A stretch of 64,000 nt of DNA. Origin: Tipula vernalis (taxonomy: Eukaryota > Arthropoda > Insecta > Diptera > Tipulidae). Shown piece after piece: positions 31,224-42,982 of this stretch. Each line of letters starts with the position of its first letter. Within the stretch, counting starts at the first letter, position 1. Both the position numbers and the translations under genes were made by a program. The notes under the pieces were generated by a model. It was not told the DNA's origin and did no database searches. It saw nothing but the letters and a program-made list of their open reading frames with translations. The DNA is taken from assembly GCA_958295665.1 (NCBI GenBank), contig OY282560.1:185985561-186049560 (forward strand), in the 5' to 3' direction.

Positions 31224-33550
31224 ATGACTACCAGTCAACAAAAAATAGAGGCGTTTCAGAAGGAACACAGCTTCATTACTGAGCAAATATCTAGATTAGC
31301 AAAATATATTCGACAGTTACAGCCTAGTTCAGATATTTTTGGTGTATCTGTTCGCCAAAAACGTACTAATAAATTGTTAAAAAAATGTTGGTGAAGTGGA
31401 ACGGGAAATATTTTTTATAAGCTATGATGAAGCTCTGGGAATTCATATATTCGAAGACATTTAATATGAGTTTAAATAAACGGAGTCGAAAGGCAAACAT
31501 AAATTATACAGATTCATCATTATTTGATACCACAATGAATACTGAAAGCATACAAGTGAAACTGACAAAAATTAATGTTCTTCCATTTACCGGAGAATAT
31601 ACGGAATGACAGTTATGACCTTTATATGGGCACTATCCACGAAAATACGTCGCCAAAAGTTTCAATATCTTAACGGTTTACTACGGTTTCTGGATTAACC
31701 CTCGGAAACTACTAAATAGTTCAGATGAAATTATTAGGTAGCTGCGAGCATTGGGAGGAGACTGAGCAACTGGATTCTTGACTCATTATTATGGTACTCA
31801 ATAAAGTCATGCGATGTACACAAGACGTGCGATGTAGATTTTCCAACTATTGACGATTTTTTGAAATTCTTAGGCAAAAGATCAAATGCTCTGGAATCCC
31901 GTAAGTCAGAAAGTAGAAGGACTGGTCCAAATTCTAATGGGAAACCTTTACGATCGTTTGCAATCATTTTTTGTGTCAGTGTAAAAAGTTCGCGAATAAA
32001 TCGATTGACTAGCGGAAAAGCGATACTAAGGAATCAAAGCGTTGCTTTAATTGCCTCTTGGACACTCGCTCAGTATACCAATATAAATCAAAAAGAAGGT
32101 GTCAAATATGTACAAGGAAGCATCATACATTGTTTTATATCCAACAGAGTCTAAGTTAACCGCACTAGGCATCGGACGTGTTATCTAGAAAATCTGAAGA
32201 CAAATTTATTAGTACAATCAATGCCACCAACGGCCTTGGTTGAGGTAAACGATTGGTGTGGAAATAGGGTTACATACAAGATGCTGTTGGATACTGGACT
32301 CCAACTCTTGTTTATCTGCGGAAGCCTGTATGAATCGCCTAAAATTGCCAAACCTGAATGGACGTATTTCAGTGTCTGGTATCGGAGAAAGTCGGACAGA
32401 CTCCACAAAGGGGATTACATCAATCCAGACGACCAGCCTAAACAACTACCACTCATAATTTCACGTCGAAGCAACTGCTGCACTTCCACCACCAACACCA
32501 CACCAAAACGACTTAAGTCTATTGACTGGTATTGAATTAGTAGATCCCGAAACAAATAAATCAACCACAATAGACATTTAAAATAATAAAAAGTCAAATT
32601 ATCGTACAATAGACCTTATTTGAATGGGTTTGGTTGGACGCCAAAGTCGAACCACCGCTCTTTTTGTCTACAGTATCAAAATATTCAACTGATTTCAATA
32701 TTGACAAAAAGTTGAGAAGCTTTTGGGGAATTGGAGGAGATTCTAGAGCCATCCAAATAGCCAAATGACGATGAGGAAAGTTAAGTCTATTTTGTTGCTA
32801 ATACCGTCAATGGAAGTTCGTTGTGAGGTTGGCGTTTGAGGAACCCAACCCGACCCTAGGGACATGGCTCAATTTAACAATTAGCAGGTTGCACGCCAGG
32901 AAGAGAAAATTTGCCAAAAGCGAGGAATATCAAAAGATATATAAATCGTTCATGCAGGAATATATTGAACTCGGACATTTGGTGAAAATTGGCACAGAAA
33001 GGGTGACCCAAAATACTTGTGTATTTTTACCACATCACGGTGTTTTAAAAGAAGATAGCATCAACACAATGTTAATATTAGTATTCGATGCACCAGCCAA
33101 AATCGGATCAACCGTTTCGCTCAATGATGAACTCCTAGTTGAACCAACAATACAATCAAGTATCTTCGAAATAATTTTGCGGTTTCGGGAACATGCCTTT
33201 CTCACAAGTTCGGATATTGTCAAGATGTACAGGCAAATTTTATTGAATGATGAAGATTAGGAAAACCAATGTACGTACAGAATTTGGTCACTTATGGTAC
33301 CGCTTCTTCACCGTTCATAGCAAAACAAGGGTTATGAAGGAACTAGCCAAACTAAACCAAAATACATACCCGGATTATATAGCTAAAACCCTAAAGGCTG
33401 TGGGAATGTACTAAAGCGACTGAGTCGCTCAAGTGATTGATGTTAAGAAACGGAAAAAATTGAATGAATTTCAAAACAGTGAACTATCAAAAGTTTTATT
33501 TTTCTTGGAAACAAACGCGCAGGTTAAACTTCTGGATCATACCAATATCG
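31224..33550 (+). pseudogene. BEL/Pao-type LTR retroelement fragment (gag, protease, start of RT)
   Basis: A decayed retroelement without recognised LTRs. From a start at 31224, gag reads with breaks: a KYIRQL/IFGVS N-terminal region, a VLPFTGEYTE block near 31590-31610, and a Cys/His block CFNC...CQICTRKHHTL near 32050-32140. The aspartic protease motif LLDTG lies near 32283. The reverse transcriptase N-terminal half is one open stretch, 32823-33260, with YIELGHLVKIG, LPHHGVLKED, VFDAPAKIGSTVSLNDELLVEP and DIVKMYRQI, all typical of BEL/Pao. It continues in broken frames through a VTYGTASSPFIA-like block near 33290. The Asp pair of the polymerase active site, RNase H and integrase are not recognisable. 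It is inactive. Confidence 0.85.
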
Positions 33551-34640
33551 ACCATTGAAAGTTACCTGGCTTCAACAGTGATTTTTAATAAAAACTTTCA
33601 CATATAAATACAACATATTAATGGTTCTTTTACCTACTTTTTAACAGTGTACAGGGTAAATTCAATTATTGTAATAGAATATTGGGTAAAATATGAAAAA
33701 AACATTGTTTTTAACTTTTTCATGTTTCACTGATCTTTGTTAAAATTTTCGCGTTTCCATTATATGTATTAAATGTACGTACAGTTAATAAACGAATGAA
33801 AAGCAATAAAAATATTTGACGCTTTTTCTTAACACCTAATAGCCAGCGATTTCAACCCTCCAAATCATAATTTGTGCCCATCAAACCATTTTTACTTCTA
33901 GAGAATTGGTACGCCAATTGAGGTAAATTTGTACTAACGGGGTAAATAGTTTTTTTTTTAGAAAACAATTTTGTTCGCTCTCCAGCCAATATGAAAATTG
34001 TAAAGATCATTTAATGAAGCATATTAGCATTTTGAGTTAGAATTATAGGGAATCAGTGCTTCCCTTGCTTCCAAAGACGCTACGCCCTTGTGTGAATAAA
34101 TAAGTGTCCGTTGTCTTTGAAATTGCCTTCGAATCAATTATTTTCGAACAAATGTATTTTTTCCAAATAATACTTTTAGTCTTCATAGAAGTCAGTAGTA
34201 TGAATCAGATAAGTGAATCGTGTGACATGAAGGTGTGTACATGGTACAATTCTGGTGAACAAATGTGCACCACGAAAAGAGTTGATTATTCTCAACTCGC
34301 ACAAAAATTTAACCAAGATTATCAACATAACGTAACCAAAATGGTTTACATGGCAAAAATTTAACACACAGAATTACGACCCTAGTAAGCAATTGGTGCA
34401 ACTCATGTAGCTAACTTCGTGTTGCACATTTTTTCACCAGAAATATACCATGTACACACCTTGAATCAACCATCTTCCGTGAATTAAATATTTATTTCAA
34501 AAATAAACTTTCCCTCTAGAATGAACTTTGAATACGTTCTAAGACAAGAAGTTACATTCTATATGAAACGATATTTCTTTTACTTTGGGGTTCTTTATGT
34601 CAAAAAAGAAGCTGTCGGGCTCGCTTATATGTAAGTAGTG
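33551..34640. other. No recognisable gene
   Basis: An open frame of 86 codons at 34104-34364 has no recognisable domain; it precedes the MULE fragment but could not be joined to it. Confidence 0.35.
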
Positions 34641-35415
34641 ATTATATTATATGAACTAATGAGGAACACAACCAACCAACAAATGCAGCAAAAGCTTAAG
34701 CCCAAAAAAATAAAGAAAACATCAGGAATTCTGCTCAGAATTCTTTTGCTGGTAGTACTCAACAGCTTATTTCAAACTAGGCCGTTAGTGTTACGTCTGC
34801 TGCAGCTGCAAGGATGCCAATGAACAATTGTTCGTACGATACGCCGAGAAAGGCATCAACAATGAAGTAGCACAGTTAATGCCAACATCTCGAAGTTTCA
34901 AGATACCTGACCGTTATATGTTTTTTGCACAATGAACATTGGTTTTATTATTTGAACAACGATTGTTAATTTTTGGAACATCTCACAATTTGCAGATTCT
35001 TTCCAATTCAACTACATGGTTTTGTGATGATACCTTCAGTCTATGTCATTCACGGCATTTACACGGCGTTTCGGTCAGTACGCGTTGCTACCGGGAAAAT
35101 CGGAAAAATTTTATAAAAGACCTATAAACCATTTGAAAATATTGAAGTCTTCATTAAAGCCAGAAATTGTATTTATGGATTTTGAAATGGCAGCTATCAA
35201 TGCGTTTGAAAAATAAATCGCAAATGCTTATGTAAAGCCGTGTAATTTCCATTTTCAACAGGCATTTTATAGAAATATAGGTTCTCATGAATTCAAGTTT
35301 AAATATGACACCGACGCAACTTTCGCCATGAATTGTAAATTGCAGGCAGCACTAGTGTTCGTTCATCCCGATAAAGTCGTTGAATATTTTAACGTTGTCT
35401 GAGATTTTAAAATGT
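34640..35415 (+). pseudogene. Mutator-like (MULE) transposase fragment
   Basis: The broken frame first reads EEHNQPTNAAKA near 34665, then IRR-type residues near 34840. Next are TTWFCDDTF (family W-DGTF block, first acidic residue) near 35010-35035, FMDFEMAAINAF (second acidic residue, DFE block) near 35170-35205, PCNFHFQQAFYRNIG (C-x-FH block) near 35235-35280, and AALVFVHPDKVVEYF near 35345-35390. This order is that of the MULE catalytic domain used by Mutator-like transposons with FLYWCH/zinc-finger N-termini. The third acidic residue and C-terminus are lost. No terminal repeats were seen. Confidence 0.75.
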
Positions 35416-37599
35416 AATCATTACAAATCCAGACTAACATAAGGTGACAATGGTATGGAATCGCAAATTCAGCTCTGCTGTAGGAATTGACTATTCCAAT
35501 ATATTCCTATTTATTGAAAGTCTAAATTACGAACGGAAGACGGTTGATTCACGGTTGATTATTAATTATGCATGCTTTGAATTGTGAGTTATTGCTTCGT
35601 TACTTGTGTGGACAGCGAATTATTCGACGTCTTCCGAAAGTTATTCTAAGAGTTTTTTTTTTCTGAACAAGAACATTGTTTTTGGTGGTAAAATTTTGTG
35701 CACGATTTATTTATTAAATCTACGTTTAATAATATCCCATTTCTATTTATGGCGTCTGATTACTGAACCTAAAGTTTTTTGTAGATTAAATGACTTGAGA
35801 AATTGAATTTCTATGTATCTTACAAGATGCAAAGCCGCTATACCGCGCCGCGTAAAATTTCGACTTTCTGTAGTACTTCCTATACTTCTAACATTCCTAC
35901 AGAATACTATTGTTTCCCTTGACATTAGAAAAAAAATGTTCCTTGATTTGTAATGAAATAAATAATTTTTTAAGTTTGTATCGAAAAGAGTAACAATAAT
36001 TTGTGAAGAACATTTAACTATAGTCAGGACTGTCAATACATAGGCTAATTTAAATAAAATTGTTTTGTGATAAATTCAATATTAGAATCTTAATCCGGCA
36101 AAACCGTATGTTATAAATCACATGTCCGCCTCTAAAACATTCAGTTTTTTGTTCTCCAAAAAACAACATTTACGAAAGTATATTCATACCTAGGTTAGCC
36201 AACGTATACATAAATTGAAAAAGTATTATTAGAAAATACAAAAATAAATAAATTATTACTCTCTACATCAATAAATTAGGCAATTTGATTATTTTTAGAA
36301 ATAAAAAATTATTCATAAGTAACTAAAATAACGATAATGATATTTTCTTCGATTTAAGTTCCCCTTCATATATGTAGACATTTCCTTATCACAATTACAA
36401 CCGTCCATAACTACGAGTTGTATCTTTACGAATATATACACGATGTTAAAGAAATTTAAAAGCGAAATAGACAATTGTCTAGACAAGACGATAAAATATA
36501 GATAAAAAATATCCAAATGTAAATTTTTATTTTCAAGGCTTTGTCTTCTTAGATGAAGAACAAAAAATCTGGATTTGCATTCATACTCGTATTAAATCGA
36601 TTTCTAAAAATAATTCACTTATTTGTACCAAAAATTTAGAGATGTTCATCTACCTAAGCGCTTATATAAGTACCTAAGTATATATCGCAAACTGATTAAG
36701 TAAATATTTACTAAAAAACTTAGCTACATAAGTTAAAGAATGATAAGATTATATCACTGGGCGCCAATAAGTTAATAGAATTTTATATTTTTCTTTTTTA
36801 GTTTAGTTCATTTGAATATTTGTATAACACCTCATAGAAAACTTGTTAATCAAAATAACCATTTTATCATGAATGCAGTTAGCTGTTATCACTGTCAATA
36901 TCATATAAACTAAATCACTTATTTATTTTTGTAACAGTCGAGATACAATTTTGATGTTGTTTACTTCAGTAATTAAGGTTAGAATTTACGATGGTGTCGA
37001 TGAATTGATATGCAATAATTACTTATGCAGTTTAAAAAAATGGTTTGCCATGCTTCAAATCGGGATTATGTTTAATTCCGAGATTTTTCTTATGTCATTT
37101 GTTCATGATACGTTTTATAATATTTTCCGTTCATTTCACTTACACGTCAATTCCAGCTGTCGGTAAGGTTTGAGAATTATTTCAATAGGTTTGAATGACC
37201 GAAAACTCACCGTGTCACTATACATAAAATCCGTTGTCTGGCAAAGACTAAATTTAGCCAGAGAAAAACTTCGAGAGCATCGATTTCGATGTACATATTT
37301 TCCACGACCGAAAACTGGTCGTTTCACCAAATAATTTTAAGCACTGGTTAAAATTCGAACTTTTCTACCACATTCTTGTCTGGCTAAGTTAAACGACTGC
37401 AGAAATTCTCATGCAAACTAAACTTATATACATTTTTATAGGCCTAAAGTTCCTGTTTTTAAAGAGCTGAAGCTAACGTTTCAACTAGGTAAAAAACGTT
37501 TACAAAAATAAAGAAAAAGTTTGGGAATGATTGAAAAAGGAGAAATACCAATTTTTCTTCCCTTCTCCTATGGGTTTATCGCTTTATTTATTATTAATA
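35416..37599. other. No recognisable gene
   Basis: AT-rich DNA with only short unrecognised frames (for example 35743-36036 minus and 36951-37166 plus). Confidence 0.4.
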
Positions 37600-37608
37600 T
37601 TCATTTCA

Positions 37609-38379
37609 GTTGGTTTGGCGTCTATTGGAAGGGGAGGGGGTGGGGGCAAGGTTGAGAAGATTAATCTACCAGCTCCGTAACCTTCCAGTAGAGTGCGCAT
37701 CACGTGAACTGTTCTGGTCTTGTCATTAGGCAGCTGCGTGATGGGTACAATTGTGTAAGGGGTAACCTGTTCACAATTCGCAAGTGTACGTGCTGCCTCC
37801 TCGTGGCAACCACTGGTAGCTAAGGCCATTTGGCACATTTTTGGCCATTTGGCACAGGCTAAAGTACGGCGCTAAAGGAGAAAACCTTGACAAAAAACCA
37901 TAATCTAAGGTGGAATAGCATATGCCGATGGATGAATGGCTGATAGGTTCATCAGTCCAAAATATGCGGACTCTGGATACCAGGCACCTTCCAGTTTTAT
38001 TTAGCCTTCATGAAGTAAAGCTGGGTGACCTACAGGCGATTTGCAATTCCCAGTAATTCGTAAGAGTAAAATCAAACGGAATACGGGGCAGGAGTAGGAA
38101 TATACGGGAGTGGGACAACCCCAACAAAGTCCTTGGGCTCCAATGCTACCGTCTTTCTAGCGGAACTACATGCTGTAGTAAACATCTAGGAGGGAAAGCA
38201 ATAAGCCCAGATAGTATGTATCACGTACCGGGAGGCAGTATTGTCAGGTTCATTAAGAACCTGAATATTGACTGGACGGTTAATTAAGCAGGGTCCAGCA
38301 CAATAGAGCTTTTAGGTCGCAGTGCGAGGTGGCTGATCGCCCGCATGGCCCTCCAATAATAATAATAATAATAATAATG
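37609..38379 (+). mobile_element. 771-bp LINE-derived non-autonomous element, copy 1
   Basis: The element ends in an (AAT)n tail at about 38354-38379. It is flanked by a 9-bp direct repeat, TTCATTTCA (37600-37608 and 38380-38388), the form expected for a retroposed copy. Near 38075-38180 it encodes a remnant of an RNase H start (GAGVGIYGSG ... LGSNATVFLAELHAVV). Near 38240-38290 a VRFIKNLNIDW segment resembles a LINE C-terminus. The upstream 450 bp is not LINE coding sequence. The same arrangement recurs inverted at 63072-63828, so this deleted form has been copied as a unit. A direct repeat GGCCATTTGGCACA occurs twice near 37827-37855. Confidence 0.8.
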
Positions 38380-38629
38380 TTCATTTCAAACAATAGTAAA
38401 ATAAACCTTAGAAAGTTAAATTCTTCCTTCTTCCTACAGCCGATTTCGTCTCAATGGTGAGATTAGGAAAATCGATAAACAAAATTTTTAGTTATAATCC
38501 AACTTTTACAGTTAAATTTTACATTCAAGTGTAAGAAATCATATCCATGGCGAGTATGTGGCGGTATTAGCTTCACTACTTGTTACTTCTTTGTTGAGAA
38601 CTACAATTTTGGACAGAAAAAATATTTCC

Positions 38630-38642
38630 AGAATATTGATTT
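38630..38642. repeat. Target-site duplication (left) of the intact LINE
   Basis: AGAATATTGATTT, repeated exactly at 43185-43197. Confidence 0.92.
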
Positions 38643-38786
38643 GGGCAGTTGCAATTTTGCTACCACCGAGTAAACATTTAAATATTTTACTTATTACTTG
38701 TGTGAAAAGTTGAATCAGCAGTTTAAATCATTTTTTTTATTTTTTTTTTTTAAAATTTTGTGATGTGAAAAATAAGTGAAATCGTG

Positions 38787-40322
38787 ATGTTCTCATCTCC
38801 GCCTCAAGTAAAAAAGGCTGGGCAAAATCAGCAGACAGCGATGTCCGCAAGCGATTTGCCACCGAACGTCACGACCTCAGATATTTTTAATAAAAATACA
38901 AAAGTGCAGCATAGTCCAAAGCGACAACAAACTTTAAATGTTCAAAAAATTACCTTACCAGGCAATTTAAATCAAAGTGAAATTATTAATTTAAATAACA
39001 TTGGTGTGTTGAACCATAACGAAAATAAAAGTGCATCGTCGCCAAATATTGACAATAAAAAAAACAATGAGAGTGCATCGACATCAGATGACAATAAAAT
39101 AAACAGTGATGTAGGTCAGTGTTTAGTGCAAACGGGAATAGACCGGTATATTACTGTCACATCAAAACGAAGAAGAAGCCCTAGATCAGCGGCCAGTGCA
39201 AGCGCGAATAAATTCACTAAGCTAGCTACCGTTGAATTAACGCATGGTAATAGGTATTCTTGCTTGGTTGTTGACGAGCCGCCGCCCGAAAAAACTTCAA
39301 AAGCTGAGAAGCCACCACCAATCTATTTGAGGGAAGAATCAAATAGAGAACTTGCTAAAACGATCGAGTTTATCACTGAAGGTGCATTTTATATTTCCGG
39401 GATCAAAAGAGGAAATATAAAAGAAACAAAAATTCAACCGCTCAATATTGATGCTTACAGAGCATTAATTAAACATTTTGACCAAGTTGGTAAACATTAC
39501 TACACTTATCAACTAAAGAGCCAAAAAGGATTGGTTGTCATCTTAAAAGGAATAGAGAGTTACGTGGATGCAAACGAAATTCAAGCTGCTCTCACTGAAA
39601 AAGGTTTCCAGTGCAAAACTATTACCAATATTTTTAATCGGGAGAAGGTTCCTCAGCCATTGTTTCGTCTGGAATTAGAACCAGACAATAAAAAGGTTAA
39701 AGGCAACCATGCAATATTTGACCTAAAATATCTATTGCACAGAAGGGTTACCATTGAGGAACCCAGGAAAAGAAATGGGCCGGTACAATGCGTTAAGTGC
39801 CAAGAATATGGCCACACTAGAGCCTATTGCACTTTGAACGATGTTTGTGTTATATGTGGTGAACTCCATAATTCAAAGGTTTGCAATAAAGCAAAAAATG
39901 AAGCATCTGTGAGAAAATGCAGCAACTGCGATGGAAGTCACACAGCTAATTATAGAGGGTGTCCAATTTATCTGGAATTGAAAAGGAGAATAAATCCAAA
40001 GCAGCGAGCAGAGCAGCGAATCCTTAATCTTCATTCTTCAGTTAGAAAAGAAGCACGGCCAGAAATTGTAAACAGAAACGCTCGAAATGAAAATCAGTGC
40101 GCAACTGAAAACGGCAGCGTGCACCAAGGGGTTTCATACGCAAGTGTTCTCAAAGGTACCGCTCCTAAGGTGCAAGCAAGTGAAGAGGGAAACATCACAA
40201 CAGCTTTAAACAAATTGACTAATATGATGCAAAGCTTCATGGCGATGATGGAGAGAACCATGGATCTAATGATGCAGAATATGAGCACGCTGATGCAGAT
40301 AGTCGTAAAAAGCCAAAAATGA
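38787..40322 (+). CDS. LINE ORF1, nucleic-acid-binding protein
   Basis: A 511-residue protein that in jockey-type elements coats the element RNA and assists its return to the nucleus. The N-terminal third is Ser/Asn/Lys-rich and disordered-looking. A proline-rich KPPPIYLRE segment (about residues 175-190) begins the conserved ORF1 region, which includes YTYQLKSQKGLVVILKG. Three zinc knuckles follow: CVKC-H-C at 335-348, CVIC-H-C at 354-366 and CSNC-H-C at 378-392. The last 30 residues are unusually Met-rich (NMMQSFMAMMERTMDLMMQN...) and could form an amphipathic oligomerising helix. The ATG at 38787 is the first in frame after a non-ATG codon; 38643 is the inferred RNA start. The stop codon lies inside the ORF2 start. 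Confidence 0.93.
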   Translation: MFSSPPQVKKAGQNQQTAMSASDLPPNVTTSDIFNKNTKVQHSPKRQQTLNVQKITLPGNLNQSEIINLNNIGVLNHNENKSASSPNIDNKKNNESASTSDDNKINSDVGQCLVQTGIDRYITVTSKRRRSPRSAASASANKFTKLATVELTHGNRYSCLVVDEPPPEKTSKAEKPPPIYLREESNRELAKTIEFITEGAFYISGIKRGNIKETKIQPLNIDAYRALIKHFDQVGKHYYTYQLKSQKGLVVILKGIESYVDANEIQAALTEKGFQCKTITNIFNREKVPQPLFRLELEPDNKKVKGNHAIFDLKYLLHRRVTIEEPRKRNGPVQCVKCQEYGHTRAYCTLNDVCVICGELHNSKVCNKAKNEASVRKCSNCDGSHTANYRGCPIYLELKRRINPKQRAEQRILNLHSSVRKEARPEIVNRNARNENQCATENGSVHQGVSYASVLKGTAPKVQASEEGNITTALNKLTNMMQSFMAMMERTMDLMMQNMSTLMQIVVKSQK

Positions 40323-42982
40323 CCATCATCAAAATAGCCATATGGAATGCAAACGGCCTAACACAACATAAATCGGAGGTACATGCATTCCTCACTGAAC
40401 ACAATATTGACATAATGTTAATATCAGAAACACGCTTCACCAAAAATAGCTATTTCAAAATTAATGGGTACTCTATTTATGACACCAAGCACCCAGATGG
40501 TAAAGCACATGGAGGCACTGCTGTATTGATTAAGCGAAGATTAAAACACTACGAACTTACAAAATATGAGAAAGAACATATACAATCAACGAGCATTTGT
40601 CTGCAGGAGTGGTCTGGAAACTGCGTCATATCAGCAGTGTACTGCCCTCCAAAACATGCTATAAAAAAACTCCAGTTCTTGGATTATTTCAGCCAGCTGG
40701 GTAATAAATTTCTTGCGGGCGGTGATTACAACGCTAAACATACTCATTGGGGTTCCAGATTAACTTCGCCGAAAGGTAAACAACTTTATGATGCCATAGA
40801 GGAACAGTCCCTGGATTATTTATCTGCCGGTAACCCAACTTACTGGCCCACGGATAAAAAGAAAACTCCTGATCTAATTGACTTTTGTGTAACTAAGGGG
40901 ATTCCACGTACATATGCTAAGGCCACTGATTGCTATGATCTGTCTTCTGATCACTCACCGGTAATAGTAACATTGAGTACTGATGTCCTAAGGAACGAAA
41001 TACCGAACCGTCTTACAAACAAAAAAACTAATTGGGATCAATATAGGAGGTTAGTCGAACAAAAGTGTCTACTTAATATTCCTCTGACCACACCAGCTGA
41101 TATTGATGCGGCGGCAGAAAATCTAAACGATGTCATGACATTATCTGCTAAAAGGGCTACACCCGGCATAAGTAGTTCGGAAAAAGTTAATAAACTGTCA
41201 CATAATATACAGGAACTAATCCAGGAAAAGCGAAAGATTCGCCGTCAATGGCAGCAAACAAAATCACCGTTATTGAAGTGGAAATTAAATCGAGCTATTA
41301 AGGCCCTAAGATTTGCTTTGAGCGAAGAAGAAAACCAGCGCGTAAAGAACTACTTAAGTGATCTTTCGGCAACCGAGAGGACAGATTATTCCTTGTGGAA
41401 GGCAACAAAAAATTTAAAAAGGCCAACAAATTCGAATCCACCGATTAGACTACCAACTGGAAATTGGGCGAGAAGTGATGAAGAAAAAGCCAATGCTTTT
41501 GCTGCTCATCTAGCAACAGTATTCGTCCCACACGAAGAAGATAATTATTTTGTGCTACCCCAGCCAACGGATGATGGTTTATCCTACAAACCTATAAAGT
41601 ATAACTGGAAGAAAGTTAAGAATACAATTAAAACTTGCATAAGCCCGAAAAAGGCACCAGGACATGATCTTATTACTGGAAAAATGATAAGGGAATTGCC
41701 GGATAAATGCATAAAACTAATAACATTTATATTCAACGCGGTCATGCGAACCAGTTATATTCCTCAAAAATGGAAGATATCTTTGATCACAATGATACAT
41801 AAGCCAGGGAAAAAAGAAACGCAAATCTCATCATATCGTCCAATAAGCATGCTGCCCACAATCTCAAAGCTATTTGAAAAAATGTTACTAATGAAATTGA
41901 AACCAATATTAGAAGAACGGCGCGTTATTCCAGACCATCAATTTGGGTTTCGAAACCAACATGGTACTACAGAGCAAGTACACAGGATTGTAAATGCAAT
42001 CAAAATCACCTTCGAGGAAAAGAAATATTGTGCTGCTGCCTTTTTGGATATCGCCCAAGCTTTTGATAAAGTTTGGCACGATGGACTAATTTACAAAATT
42101 AAGGAGCTTCTACCGAAAAAATTTCACTCAGTTCTGGGAAACTATCTTCTTCAAAGGCAATACATGGTCAAACAAAACAGTGCAACTACTTGCTTAAATG
42201 ATATTAATGCAGGTGTCCCGCAAGGTAGCGTTCTAGGACCAATATTATACTTGTTGTACACAGCTGATATACCTGTAACCAACAAAGTGATAATATCAAC
42301 ATTTGCCGATGACACTGCCATCCTGGTGTCTCACACTAATCCTGAAATTGCCTCAAAGGAATTACAGAATCATTTAAACAAGGTCGCGGACTGGCTAAAG
42401 GCATGGCGAATTAAAGTGAACGAAAACAAATCAACTCACGTCACATTCACGCTAAACAAACGCACCTGCCCACCAGTGAAATTAAACGATAAAAATATTC
42501 CTCAACAAACGAAGGTAAAATACTTAGGTTTGCATCTGGATAGAAGGTTAACGTGGAAAAATCATATTGAAACAAAGCGCAACCAAATAAAAATTACATT
42601 TTCCAAAATGTATTGGCTGATGGGAAGAAAATCTCAGTTGTCATTAGCCAATAAAGTTTTACTGTACAAAGCGATAATGAAACCCATATGGACTTATGGT
42701 ATTCAGTTATGGGGATCCACCAGCGCTTCAAACAGAGAACTCCTGCAACGAACCCAAGCGAAAATACTTCGCAGTATCACCAATGCTCCTTGGTACATTC
42801 GAAATAGTAATATACATCACGACCTTGGGATTAAAACCGTTAAAGAAACAATTAAAGAATTCAGTTCGAAATATTATTCAAAACTAGAAGCACATCCCAA
42901 CGAATTGGCCAGGGAGATACTAAAACAGCCGCGATTTAGACGTCTGAGAAGAACAGATCCACTCGAACTAATGAACCTGTGA
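40319..42982 (+). CDS. LINE ORF2, endonuclease/reverse transcriptase
   Basis: An 887-residue enzyme that nicks the target DNA and copies the element RNA from the nick. The APE-type endonuclease spans about residues 1-225, with catalytic positions visible: N10/N12 (WNANG), E37 (SETRF), D136 and N138 (GGDYNAKH) and D211-H212 (SSDHSP). The reverse transcriptase spans about 430-720. It has KKAPGHDLITG, SYRPISMLPTISKLFEK, QFGFRNQHGTTEQVHRI, D577 (FLDIAQAFDKVW), GVPQGSVLGP and the FADD box at 662-665, so all catalytic residues are present. The C-terminal region (LMGRKSQLSLANKVLLYKA... to ELMNL) matches jockey-clade proteins. No stop or frameshift was seen. The ATG overlaps the ORF1 stop, so translation probably depends on coupling to ORF1. 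Confidence 0.95.
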   Translation: MTIIKIAIWNANGLTQHKSEVHAFLTEHNIDIMLISETRFTKNSYFKINGYSIYDTKHPDGKAHGGTAVLIKRRLKHYELTKYEKEHIQSTSICLQEWSGNCVISAVYCPPKHAIKKLQFLDYFSQLGNKFLAGGDYNAKHTHWGSRLTSPKGKQLYDAIEEQSLDYLSAGNPTYWPTDKKKTPDLIDFCVTKGIPRTYAKATDCYDLSSDHSPVIVTLSTDVLRNEIPNRLTNKKTNWDQYRRLVEQKCLLNIPLTTPADIDAAAENLNDVMTLSAKRATPGISSSEKVNKLSHNIQELIQEKRKIRRQWQQTKSPLLKWKLNRAIKALRFALSEEENQRVKNYLSDLSATERTDYSLWKATKNLKRPTNSNPPIRLPTGNWARSDEEKANAFAAHLATVFVPHEEDNYFVLPQPTDDGLSYKPIKYNWKKVKNTIKTCISPKKAPGHDLITGKMIRELPDKCIKLITFIFNAVMRTSYIPQKWKISLITMIHKPGKKETQISSYRPISMLPTISKLFEKMLLMKLKPILEERRVIPDHQFGFRNQHGTTEQVHRIVNAIKITFEEKKYCAAAFLDIAQAFDKVWHDGLIYKIKELLPKKFHSVLGNYLLQRQYMVKQNSATTCLNDINAGVPQGSVLGPILYLLYTADIPVTNKVIISTFADDTAILVSHTNPEIASKELQNHLNKVADWLKAWRIKVNENKSTHVTFTLNKRTCPPVKLNDKNIPQQTKVKYLGLHLDRRLTWKNHIETKRNQIKITFSKMYWLMGRKSQLSLANKVLLYKAIMKPIWTYGIQLWGSTSASNRELLQRTQAKILRSITNAPWYIRNSNIHHDLGIKTVKETIKEFSSKYYSKLEAHPNELAREILKQPRFRRLRRTDPLELMNL

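Noticed and set aside
34104..34364. 86-codon frame as an N-terminal exon of the MULE transposase
   Set aside because: No zinc-finger or FLYWCH pattern could be aligned, and about 280 bp of unrelated sequence separates it from the MULE blocks.
37584..37838. 84-codon minus-strand frame overlapping the LINE-derived element
   Set aside because: About 38 codons remain readable in the second copy at 63.6 kb, but the frame then breaks there. Conservation is explained by shared element ancestry.
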